A model generated the notes under the pieces. That model saw only the letters and a list, made by a program, of their open reading frames with translations, was not told where the DNA came from and did not search any database. This document shows positions 56,001 to 63,042 of a DNA stretch of 64,000 nucleotides, piece by piece. Source of the DNA: Glycomyces harbinensis (GTDB lineage Bacteria; Actinomycetota; Actinomycetes; Mycobacteriales; Micromonosporaceae); contig NZ_FNAD01000013.1 of NCBI RefSeq assembly GCF_900101745.1, positions 1 to 64,000 on the forward strand. The letters run 5' to 3'. How positions within the stretch are numbered: the stretch's first letter is position 1; the number at the start of each line of letters is the position of its first letter. The translations under genes and the position numbers were made by a program.

Positions 56001-56470
56001 TGCTCCACACCCAGCGCGGCCACGCCGGCGCCGCCGTGGACGCCGCCCGGCAGGGATACGACCTCTCGGTGATCGTCCAGAACCGGCGGGCGCAGGCGGC
56101 GCTCCTGTGCACGCTGGGCGAGGCGCACCTGGGAGCCGGGGACGCCGCCGCGGCGGAGGACGCGTTCCGTCGTGCGCTCGAACTCGCGGCCGAATTCCCG
56201 TTCTTCGACGCGCGCGCGACCATCGGACTGGCCGGTGTGGCGCTGGCGCAAGGAGACGCGGCCGAGGCGCGCCGGTGCGCGGATCGCGCCGTGGAGGACG
56301 CCCGCACGCACGGATTCGGCGTCCTCGAAGCCGACGGCCTCGCGGTGCGGGCCCGCTGCGCGGCGCACGACCGCTCCGGACCGGCCGCGGCGGCCGCCGC
56401 CGCGGCGTACCGGGCCGCGGGCATGGAGCATTCGGCGGCGCGGGTCGAACGCGAACACGGTTCGGCGTGA
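53057..56470 (+). CDS. XRE-SARP-NB-ARC-TPR regulator
   Basis: A 1137-aa STAND-type regulator with an unusual extra N-terminal HTH. Order: XRE helix-turn-helix (residues 30-88, LTQRELAERSRLSVAAIRDL), SARP winged helix (about 118-215), bacterial transcriptional activation domain (to about 370), NB-ARC with GAAGVGKTAL (Lys418) and LMVLDNAAG, and a C-terminal TPR array (about 780-1120). Two DNA-binding domains in one chain could bind two sites at once. GTG at 53057 is chosen (GGGAAG 4 nt upstream). It is divergent from the short ORF and M48 protease gene and is the likely controller of that operon (inference from layout). Confidence 0.9.
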   Translation: MSIVSEPIEARGGSPPASAEQPESQFGPLLRSHREHRGLTQRELAERSRLSVAAIRDLEQGRTRQPRRDSLHSLALALGLSSQDESRLLAVALGADAHAPPTPAFRAEAERPAGEPVTMLAVLGPVTLWHGGIPIPLTSTNQKAILLRLALSAGHVIGREELMDLVWGERRPASASSLLHTYIGRLRRWLQPESGLTIQTTAGGYRLNADPDRLDLARFRELASRGTDENDPELALRHYAQAARLWRGDTDVDALRNGPLIAAVTEEYVAMLCAYARAARDLDSGEEVLPRLRDLAARLELHEPLHAELITSLSASGRQAEALGAFERVRTALADQLGIQPGERLHEVHQDALRQHRRAEPKPAPRRPVIQQAPAPPPDFVGRAQELDRIVSALEPDPSETDPTAPIVAVNGAAGVGKTALALEAARRLRAAFPDGQLYADLRGATSAPVTPLEVLGRFLRALGVPGQRIGTDEAEAAALLRSELAGRRMLMVLDNAAGRRQVSPLLPGTGPCAVLVTSRRRLTDLVGATVIDLPTLPVADALDLLAAAAGAHRIAAEPHSARQLTAACGQLPLALRIAGARLAGRPAWSAADLAKRLRDESRRLSELATGELSVLASFQLSYQDLSEAARRTFRLSSLHPGDDFALDASAVLLDADAAESDRVLGELLDANMLLQHSPDRFRFHDLLGLYATRLLADDDPEAYAADRDRYYAWYLRVTTAAMEWVYPQLVRWTTSDDRSAVFDTHEAALEWLDTEAPALVALIARLADSDHRHLSWQIADQLRGYFLVHRQADRWLRSADAGLRAADDDPSARAAMHMSRGQAMWGLGRHDEALADYTEGVRLADTGGWRQAAAYLRHNIGLILAEQGRLEEAERSFQLALDLSDDELGHVRAVTLNGLGFMCADNGRLVEAVEYFEAALQINQKTGREKSVHANRSNLGMVLRQLGSETAAEEHLNAALEGYRRTSDLHGEMSTLDELSLLHTQRGHAGAAVDAARQGYDLSVIVQNRRAQAALLCTLGEAHLGAGDAAAAEDAFRRALELAAEFPFFDARATIGLAGVALAQGDAAEARRCADRAVEDARTHGFGVLEADGLAVRARCAAHDRSGPAAAAAAAAYRAAGMEHSAARVEREHGSA

Positions 56471-56479
56471 GCGCCTCCG

Positions 56480-56517
56480 CCCCGACGCGGGCGCATCGCG
56501 TCCGACCCGGGTCGGGG
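56480..56517. terminator. Probable bidirectional terminator
   Basis: Outer arms CCCCGAC/GTCGGGG, with a perfect 14-bp palindrome CCGACCCGGGTCGG forming an alternative stem inside, between the convergent regulator and SDR genes. Confidence 0.45.
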
Positions 56518-56519
56518 AG

Positions 56520-57464
56520 TCACGCGGTCGGGATCGCCGACCCGGTGAGGCGCTCGGAGACCCGCCAGACGCGTTCGGCGTCGTCGGCACTGCGCAGCGG
56601 CGGGTACAGGCGCTGCTCGGCGGGCGGTCCGCCGAGATTGCCGGCACCGCTGGGGCCGTAGAGGACTGCCGCCTTCGCCTCGGGATCGGTCGCGGCCGTC
56701 AGGGCCGGCAGCTTCGCGGTCTCGACGGTGCCGAGGAGGATGCCGCGGGCGGAGAGCCACCGGATCAGGCGGATCGCGGGGGTGTCCCGGTCGCGGCCGA
56801 CCTCCGGGCGCGCCGCCAGGAGATTGGTCGGCGCCACCCCCGGATGCGACAGGTTGCTGGTGATGCCCCATCCGTGGGCCTTGCTGCGGCGGTCCAGTTC
56901 GAGGCCGAACAGTCCGAACGCGATCTTCGACTGGCTGTACGCGCGCTGCCCGTGGTAGCCGTGCTCCCAGTTCAGGTCGTCCCAGTTGATCTCGCCGCGT
57001 CGCGCGGCGACGCTGACCTGCGAGGTCACGCGGGCGCGGCCCGCCCGCAGCAGCGGCAGCAGCCGGGCGACGAGCGCGAAGTGCCCGAGGTGGTTCGTGC
57101 CGAACTGGAGCTCGAAGCCGTCAGCGGTGGTCTGGCGGGTCGGCGGGGTCATCACCCCGGCGTTGTTGACGAGCAGGTGGATCGGATCGTCCTCCTCGCG
57201 GAGGGTGTCGCCCAGGGTCGCGACCGACGCCAGCGACGACAGGTCGAGGTCGCGCAGGGAGACCTTCGCGTCCGGGACGCTCCGGCGGATTCTCGCGATC
57301 GCGGCCTCGCCCTTGCGCGGGTTGCGCACGGGCATGACCACTTCGGCGCCCGCCGCCGCGAGCCGCTCGGCGATCCCCAGTCCCATGCCGTCGCTGGCAC
57401 CGGTGACGAGCGCGCGCTTGCCCGTCAGGTCGGGGGTCGTGATGTCGATGGGTCGACGCGACAT
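56520..57464 (-). CDS. SDR oxidoreductase (retinol-dehydrogenase-like)
   Basis: A 314-aa SDR of the WWOX/retinol-dehydrogenase-like group. The cofactor motif is [15 protein letters not shown], then [20 protein letters not shown] and the catalytic YSQSK. The C-terminal [20 protein letters not shown] tail is typical of the group. A lipid or polyketide carbonyl substrate is usual; here unknown. GAGGAG lies 8 nt before the ATG. It stands alone. Confidence 0.9.
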   Translation of the reverse strand: MSRRPIDITTPDLTGKRALVTGASDGMGLGIAERLAAAGAEVVMPVRNPRKGEAAIARIRRSVPDAKVSLRDLDLSSLASVATLGDTLREEDDPIHLLVNNAGVMTPPTRQTTADGFELQFGTNHLGHFALVARLLPLLRAGRARVTSQVSVAARRGEINWDDLNWEHGYHGQRAYSQSKIAFGLFGLELDRRSKAHGWGITSNLSHPGVAPTNLLAARPEVGRDRDTPAIRLIRWLSARGILLGTVETAKLPALTAATDPEAKAAVLYGPSGAGNLGGPPAEQRLYPPLRSADDAERVWRVSERLTGSAIPTA

Positions 57465-57614
57465 GGTGGCACTCCTCGTTCTCGGGCTGGGATCTCGACC
57501 CTAGAGCGGCGGCGGGAAGCCTGCCACGACTTCCCGATCCGAGGATCCGGCGGCCCCGGACCGCCGAGGAGCCGGCCGCGGGGCCGGGCAGGACCGCGAG
57601 CCGCTGCGCTCACA

Positions 57615-58751
57615 TCAGGCGGCGAAGGGACCGTCCGATGCGAAGGCGTACCGGGCGAAGCGCTCGCCGATCAACCGGTGCGTGTCGGTGTCGGGGTGCA
57701 GCGCGTCCGGCAGCGGGCGCTCGGCGGCGTCCGCCTCGCCGTAGAGGCGGGTGCCGTCCAGGTAGTGCAGGTTCGGATCGTCCTTCCGGCGCGCGGCCAG
57801 GGACGCGAGCGCCTCGCGGATCACCCGCAGGGTGAGCCGCCCGCTCGGATCGTCGCCGCTCGCGGTGAACGCGACCTGGCCGGTGCCGAGCGTGCCGGGG
57901 TCGACGGCGCCCGGCCCGGGGGCGTCCTCGTGGATGCCGCAGAAGATCGGCGAGACCAGCAGCAGCGGCGTGTCGGGGTGCCCGTCGCGGATCGTGTCCA
58001 GGAAGCCGTCGACGGCCGGTGTGAACGACCGCGGGCGCATCACGTCGCCGTTGACGACGTTGATGCCGAGCTTCACGCTGATGAGGTCGGCCGGGGCGTC
58101 GCGGATCGCGCGGGCGGTGAACGGGTCCACGAGGGCGTTGCCGCCGAGGCCGAGGTTGCGGAGTTCGACGCCGCCCGCGCGGGCCGCGACGGCGGGCCAG
58201 ATCCGGGTCGGCGAGGCCGCGTTCGAACCCTGGCTGATCGAGCTGCCGTGGTGCACCCAGAGGCGCCCGCCGGGCTCGACCGGCCGCACCGGCTCGTCGG
58301 CCTGGAGCTCGATCAGTTCCATCGCCTCGTTGTGCGGGAGCCAGATCTCGAGGTGCTTGTCGCCCTGGGGCAGCCCGTCGAACGCCACGGTGTGCGCGGG
58401 TCCCGGCCGGAAGTCGCTGGCCCCGGTCCGGAAGTCGACCTCGACGAGGTCGCCGCCGTCGAGCTCCGCGCTCGCGAACGGTTCGCCGTCGACGACGAGG
58501 TCGACGCGGCCGCGCGGGCGTTCCGCGCCCCGGTACCCGAGACGGCTCGAGTGGGCGGTGAGCCGGAGGGCCCTCGCCGCCGTCGCCATCACCAGGCGCG
58601 CGCCGGAGGGCTGGCGCTCCATCATCAGCAGGTGCGGGTCGGGGAACTGCGCGCGCGCCCGCCCGGGCAGGCGGTGCGGCCGTACGCCGCGGGCGGTCGT
58701 CTCCAGTTCGGCGACGCCGCGGACGAGCGGGGCGATGGATGCGGTGATCAC
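57615..58751 (-). CDS. SGNH/GDSL-type hydrolase
   Basis: A 378-aa esterase-like protein. An N-terminal beta-sandwich (residues 1-165) precedes the SGNH domain: block I is HHGSSISQGSN (catalytic Ser in GSSIS, instead of GDS), block II GLGGNAL, block III KLGINVVNGD and block V LPDALHPDTDTH. This two-domain layout is that of actinobacterial carbohydrate or acyl esterases; no signal peptide is seen, so it would be cytoplasmic. The start is the GTG at 58751, overlapping the TetR stop as GTGA. It is the only gene after that TetR, so regulated by it. Confidence 0.87.
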   Translation of the reverse strand: MITASIAPLVRGVAELETTARGVRPHRLPGRARAQFPDPHLLMMERQPSGARLVMATAARALRLTAHSSRLGYRGAERPRGRVDLVVDGEPFASAELDGGDLVEVDFRTGASDFRPGPAHTVAFDGLPQGDKHLEIWLPHNEAMELIELQADEPVRPVEPGGRLWVHHGSSISQGSNAASPTRIWPAVAARAGGVELRNLGLGGNALVDPFTARAIRDAPADLISVKLGINVVNGDVMRPRSFTPAVDGFLDTIRDGHPDTPLLLVSPIFCGIHEDAPGPGAVDPGTLGTGQVAFTASGDDPSGRLTLRVIREALASLAARRKDDPNLHYLDGTRLYGEADAAERPLPDALHPDTDTHRLIGERFARYAFASDGPFAA

Positions 58752-59341
58752 GGTTGCGCCTTTCGGTGTCGTGGGTCGGCGGGCCAGGCCCGCAGGAGCG
58801 CGTCGAGGGCGTCGACGGTCCTCGACCAGGACTCTTCGGACGACGGCTCGCTGTGGTCGAAGCCGCCGATGCGTTCGAGCGCGAGGAAGCCGTTGATGGT
58901 GCTGCCCAGCAGTCGGATCGCGTGCACGTGCTCGTCCTCGGGTACGGGATAGCCCCGGAGCACCGCGCCGGTCAGTGCGACGGTCTCCCGCGCGGCATCC
59001 GAGCGGACGACGGCATCGCCGGCGCGGCGCTGCATTGACTGCCATCGCCCCGGCGACTCCCGGGCGTAGCTCCGGTACGCCGCCGCGTAGCCCTCCAGCG
59101 CGGCGCGGCCCGCGCGCCCCGCGATCGCGGCGGCGACACGGCCGGCGAGTTCGGCCAGTGCGAGCGCGGCGACCCCGTCCAGCAGCGCCTCGAGGTCGCG
59201 GACATGCGAGTACAGGCTGGGCGTCCGCACGCCGAGGCGCCGCGCGACCGCCGACAGCGAGACGGTCTCGAATCCGGCCTCGTCGGCGAGCGCCGCCGCG
59301 TCGGCGACGACGGCGGCCGCGGTGAGAGCAGTACGAGTCAC
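58748..59341 (-). CDS. TetR-family regulator of the SGNH hydrolase
   Basis: A 197-aa regulator: HTH at residues 8-52 (AAVVADAAALADEAGFETVS, RTPSLYSHVRDLEALLDGV) and a C-terminal WHG-type ligand domain (YRSYARESPGRW, STINGFLALERIGGF). It starts at a GTG. Its stop overlaps the start of the SGNH hydrolase gene. A perfect TAGGCA-GA-TGCCTA palindrome 20 bp upstream of the start is its probable operator. Confidence 0.88.
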   Translation of the reverse strand: MTRTALTAAAVVADAAALADEAGFETVSLSAVARRLGVRTPSLYSHVRDLEALLDGVAALALAELAGRVAAAIAGRAGRAALEGYAAAYRSYARESPGRWQSMQRRAGDAVVRSDAARETVALTGAVLRGYPVPEDEHVHAIRLLGSTINGFLALERIGGFDHSEPSSEESWSRTVDALDALLRAWPADPRHRKAQP

Positions 59342-59360
59342 CTGACCAACCTACACCCAT

Positions 59361-59374
59361 TAGGCAGATGCCTA
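59361..59374. promoter_or_regulatory. TetR operator palindrome
   Basis: TAGGCAGATGCCTA, 6-bp perfect arms around GA, in the 128-bp region between the divergent TetR and VOC genes; it could control both. Confidence 0.55.
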
Positions 59375-59469
59375 CAATACATAGGCGACGTGATCGCGGT
59401 CGCGGCGGTGCGTGCTCGTTTTCGGTCAATCGAGTTGCGCCCGGTCCCGCCCGGCGGCACGATCGACTG

Positions 59470-59850
59470 ATGCTGAAACTCACCGATTTCATCATCGACT
59501 GCCCGGACCCGATGAAGCTGGCGGCCTTCTACGCCGAGGTCACCGGCCGCCCCGTCAAGGAGGACAGCGACGACTCCTGGGCCGGCATCGCCTACGGCGA
59601 GGTCGAACTGGCCTTCCAGCGGGTCGAGGAGTACCGCCCTCCGACGTGGCCCAGTGCGGAGCACCCGAAGCAGTACCACCTCGACTTCGAAGTGGACGAG
59701 TTCGCGCCCGAGCGGCAGCGCGTCACCGCGCTCGGCGCGACCCACCTGCAGGACTTCATCGGGCCCGAGGGCTACGGCTGGCAGGTCTACACCGACCCGG
59801 TCGGGCATCCCTTCTGCCTGTGCCGCAACCGAGGCGCCGTGTGGCCCTAA
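59470..59850 (+). CDS. VOC-family (glyoxalase/bleomycin-resistance-like) protein
   Basis: A 126-aa single VOC protein: LTDFIIDCPDPMKLAAFYAE, then EVELAFQRV, QYHLDFEVDEFAPERQRV and YTDPVGHPFCL, the two beta-alpha-beta-beta-beta modules of the fold. Metal-ligand candidates are His in QYHLDF and Asp or His in TDPVGHP. The role may be a dioxygenase, isomerase or binding protein. The ribosome binding site is poor. It is divergent from the TetR gene. Confidence 0.87.
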   Translation: MLKLTDFIIDCPDPMKLAAFYAEVTGRPVKEDSDDSWAGIAYGEVELAFQRVEEYRPPTWPSAEHPKQYHLDFEVDEFAPERQRVTALGATHLQDFIGPEGYGWQVYTDPVGHPFCLCRNRGAVWP

Positions 59851-59871
59851 GGCGCTGAAATGAGGACCAGG

Positions 59872-59903
59872 AGCGGTGCCCCGGCCGAGGCCGGGGCACC
59901 GCT
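59872..59903. terminator. Bidirectional terminator hairpin
   Basis: 14-bp perfect stem (AGCGGTGCCCCGGC and complement), CGAG tetraloop, between the convergent VOC and ABC permease genes. Confidence 0.8.
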
Positions 59904-60806
59904 TCAGCCTTTGAGCCCGGTGTGGGCCAGGCCCTCCACGAACTGGCGCTGGGCCAGGACGAACACGATGAGGACCGGCAGCGCCGACATGGTCGCCGCC
60001 GACAGCTGCACGTCCCACATCGGACCCCCGTAGGCGTCGGTGAACTGCGTCAGCGCCTGCGGGAGCGTGAACTTCTCCGGCGTGGAGAGGAACACGACCG
60101 GCTCCAGGTACAGGTTCCAGCTGTGCAGGAACGAGAAGATCGCGACCGCGCCGAGGGCCGGGCGCGACAGCGGGAGCGCGATCCGCCAGTACAGTCCGAG
60201 CCGGCCGAGGCCGTCCATGCGCCCGGCCTCCTCGACCTCCGCGGGGAGGGCGATGAAGAACTGCCGCATGATGAGCGTCGCCAGGACGCTCGGGGCGCCG
60301 AAGACCGGCACGAGGATGAGCGGCCAGTGCGTGTCGACCAGGCCGAGCCCGTTGAACATCTGGAACAGCGGGACGATCGTGACCTCGCTGGGGATGAGCA
60401 GGCCCACGAGGACCACCAGGAACAGCAGGTTGTGCCCGGGGAAGCGGATGCGCGCGAACGCGTACCCGGCCAGAGAGGACACCGCGAGCGTGCCGACCGT
60501 GACGATGGCCGCGATGTACATGCTGTTCCAGTACTGCGCGGCGAACGGCGCGAACTCGAAGACGCGCCCGTACGCCGACAGGCTCGGGTCGACGGGCAGG
60601 ATCGACGGCGGGAACGCGAAGATCTCGTTGGCGGACTTGAGACTCGAGGTGACCATCCACCACGTGGGGAACACGAACGGGACGGCCAGGACGCACAGCA
60701 GCCCGTAGAGGACGAGCTTCGCGCGGCGCGAGGGCCCCGTGGTCAGGCGGCGGGTCTTCGTCTCCGGGGCCCCGGTGGGCGAGGGCGTGAGCGCTTCAGT
60801 CTTCAT
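59904..60806 (-). CDS. Sugar ABC transporter permease (MalG-like)
   Basis: A 300-aa inner-membrane permease of the carbohydrate uptake CUT1 type: six segments starting AKLVLYGLLCVLAVPFVFPT, EAA loop EEAGRMDGLGRLGLYWRIAL. It overlaps the preceding permease gene by 11 bp. It is the last of a solute-binding protein, MalF-like, MalG-like set. No ATPase is nearby. Confidence 0.92.
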   Translation of the reverse strand: MKTEALTPSPTGAPETKTRRLTTGPSRRAKLVLYGLLCVLAVPFVFPTWWMVTSSLKSANEIFAFPPSILPVDPSLSAYGRVFEFAPFAAQYWNSMYIAAIVTVGTLAVSSLAGYAFARIRFPGHNLLFLVVLVGLLIPSEVTIVPLFQMFNGLGLVDTHWPLILVPVFGAPSVLATLIMRQFFIALPAEVEEAGRMDGLGRLGLYWRIALPLSRPALGAVAIFSFLHSWNLYLEPVVFLSTPEKFTLPQALTQFTDAYGGPMWDVQLSAATMSALPVLIVFVLAQRQFVEGLAHTGLKG

Positions 60807-61746
60807 GGACGACCCACTTTCTGCGCATCTGCCACTGGATCACGGTGAGCACCAGGACGATCGCGAACAGCAGGACCGAGAGGGCCGCGCCGTAGCCGAA
60901 GTCGTGGAACTGGAACGCGTTCTGGTACAGGTAGTAGACGAGGACCGTCGTGGAGGTGCCGGGCCCGCCGCTGGTGAGGACGTCGATCTGGGCGAACACC
61001 TGGAGCGAGCCGACGACGGTGATGATCGAGGTCAGCAGGATCGTCGGGCTGATCATCGGCATCGTGATGCGGCGGAACCGGATCCATGCGTTCGCGCCGT
61101 CGATGGTGGACGCCTCGTACAGCTCCTTGGGAACCCCTTGGAGGGCCGCGAGGAACAGGACCATGTTGAGGCCCACGTTCTTGAGCACCTGCACCACGAC
61201 CACCGCGATCATCGCGGTCGTCTCCCCTCGCAGCCAGTTGGGGCCCTCGACGCCGAGGGTCGACAGGAGGCCGTTGATGCCGCCGTCGTCCTGGAGCAGG
61301 AAGCGCCACACGATGGTCCACGCCACGAGGGTGACCGCGACGGGGGAGAAGAAGATCGTGCGGAAGACGATGGTGCCCCTGAGCTTCTGGTTCAGGAGGA
61401 TCGCCAGCACCAGGGCCAGGCTGAGGTTCAGCGCGACCAGGCCGACCGAGAACGCGGCGGTCGCGCCGAGCACGCCGGGCAGGGCCGGGTCCTGGGCGAG
61501 GCGCTCGTAGTTCTCGGTGCCGCTGAACGTGAAGCCCCCGGCGAGGACGTTCCAGTCGTGGAAGCTGTACCAGAACATCAGGCCGAGCGGGAGCAGCACG
61601 AACAGGATCATGCCGACCAGCTGCGGGGCGATGAACAGGTATCCGGCGAGCCGGTCGCGGCGCCGCGCCGACCACCAGGCGGGCCGCCGCCCCGGCCGGG
61701 ACTGCTCCCGGCCGGGTGCGGCGGTGTCATTGCGCAGCAACGTCAT
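60796..61746 (-). CDS. Sugar ABC transporter permease (MalF-like)
   Basis: A 316-aa permease: six membrane segments beginning RLAGYLFIAPQLVGMILFVL, EAA loop YEASTIDGANAWIRFRRITM. Its start overlaps the stop of the solute-binding protein gene by 4 bp (ATGA) and its end overlaps the MalG-like gene by 11 bp, so the three are tightly coupled. It forms the membrane channel with MalG-like. Confidence 0.92.
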   Translation of the reverse strand: MTLLRNDTAAPGREQSRPGRRPAWWSARRRDRLAGYLFIAPQLVGMILFVLLPLGLMFWYSFHDWNVLAGGFTFSGTENYERLAQDPALPGVLGATAAFSVGLVALNLSLALVLAILLNQKLRGTIVFRTIFFSPVAVTLVAWTIVWRFLLQDDGGINGLLSTLGVEGPNWLRGETTAMIAVVVVQVLKNVGLNMVLFLAALQGVPKELYEASTIDGANAWIRFRRITMPMISPTILLTSIITVVGSLQVFAQIDVLTSGGPGTSTTVLVYYLYQNAFQFHDFGYGAALSVLLFAIVLVLTVIQWQMRRKWVVHED

Positions 61747-63011
61747 TGAGCCAGCAGCGGGTCGATGGCGGTGCACAGCTCGGCGAGGACGGCGGGCACG
61801 TCCGCGTCCGCGGTCCAGAGCGGGTCGAGCGCGGCGCGCACGGCCTGGTCGAGCTGGGCCTGGCCGGTGTGGCTGGGCTTGACGACGCCCGCGTCGATCC
61901 GGTCGATCACGACGGTCTGGAGCTGCTCGGGCGTCAGGAGCGGGTTCGCCTGGCCCAGGACCTCGGCGGTCAGCTGCGACTCGCGCGGCGGCGGGAAGTA
62001 CTGCGCGAGCTTCGCGGAGTTCTCCGGGCTCGTCATGTACGCGAGGAAGTCGGCGGCCTCCTCCGGGTGCGGTGCGACGGTGAGCACGCCGAGTCCGCCC
62101 TGGCCGATCACCGAGTACTCGCCGGCGGGCCCGGCCGGGAGCGGCACGAGGTCCCACCCGAAGGGCGCCTCGGCGAGGAGCCCGGCCCGCGAAATCTGGG
62201 TCACCGTCATCGCCGCCTCGCCCGCGAAGAAGTCCGCGGTGGTGCCCGGACCTGGCATGGCCTCCTGCGCGAACACGGCGTCGTGCATGAACGTGAGCGC
62301 CTCGGTCATCTCCGGGTCGTCGAAGCCGCACTCGGCCCCGTCCTCGCTCCAGGCGCTCGCGCCCCAACCGGTCCACAGCGTCGAGAGGTTGTCCCAGCCG
62401 GTGTAGTCGAAGTCGCGGATGACGATGCCGTCGCTGCCGGTGGCGGCGTGGACCGCCGCGCCCGCCTCGACGACCCGCTCCCAGGTCCACTCGCCGGAGG
62501 CGATGAGCTCGGCGGCCGTGGGCTGACCGGCTTCGGCGAGGAGGTCGTTGTTGACGAACACCCCGAACGGCGAGGTCGAGAACGGGTACGCGTACAGCTC
62601 GTCGTCCTGGCGCCACAGCTCGGTGGCGGCCGGGATGAGGTCGTCGTACTCGTAGCCCTCGGTCTCCGAGAGCGTCTCGCTCAGCGGCACGAGCGCGCCG
62701 CTGGAGACGAAGTCGGGTGCGGAGTTCTCGAGGATCCACGCCAGGTCGGGGGCGTTGTCGCCGGCGATCTGCGTGGTGAGGGTGCTCGTGTAGCCCTCGA
62801 AGGCGAGCGGGTCGAACTCGATCGCCTCGACCTCGGGGTTGTCGGCGATGTAGGCGTCGGCGATCTCATTGAGCATCGCGAGGTGGTCCTCGCTCGCGGA
62901 CCAGGTGGTCATGCGCAGCGTGACCGGGCCGTCGTCGCTCTCACCACCGCATGCGGCGAGGGCGAGCGGCGCGGCCGCGGCGGCGGCCAGCAGCAGGCGT
63001 GTGTACTTCAT
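61743..63011 (-). CDS. Sugar-binding lipoprotein of ABC importer
   Basis: A 422-aa CUT1-type solute-binding lipoprotein: signal peptide with lipobox ALAAC (Cys21), mature start GGESDDGPVTLRMTTWS. The NAPDLAWILENSAPDFVSSG and FPFSTSPFG-like segment (YAYPFSTSPFGVFVNNDLL) are family hallmarks. GGAAGAA precedes the ATG. It lies 31 bp downstream of the FAD oxidoreductase gene, in one operon; its cargo may be the sugar that enzyme oxidises. Confidence 0.93.
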   Translation of the reverse strand: MKYTRLLLAAAAAAPLALAACGGESDDGPVTLRMTTWSASEDHLAMLNEIADAYIADNPEVEAIEFDPLAFEGYTSTLTTQIAGDNAPDLAWILENSAPDFVSSGALVPLSETLSETEGYEYDDLIPAATELWRQDDELYAYPFSTSPFGVFVNNDLLAEAGQPTAAELIASGEWTWERVVEAGAAVHAATGSDGIVIRDFDYTGWDNLSTLWTGWGASAWSEDGAECGFDDPEMTEALTFMHDAVFAQEAMPGPGTTADFFAGEAAMTVTQISRAGLLAEAPFGWDLVPLPAGPAGEYSVIGQGGLGVLTVAPHPEEAADFLAYMTSPENSAKLAQYFPPPRESQLTAEVLGQANPLLTPEQLQTVVIDRIDAGVVKPSHTGQAQLDQAVRAALDPLWTADADVPAVLAELCTAIDPLLAQ

Positions 63012-63042
63012 AAGGGGTTCTTCCTTTCCGTTGACGTCATTG

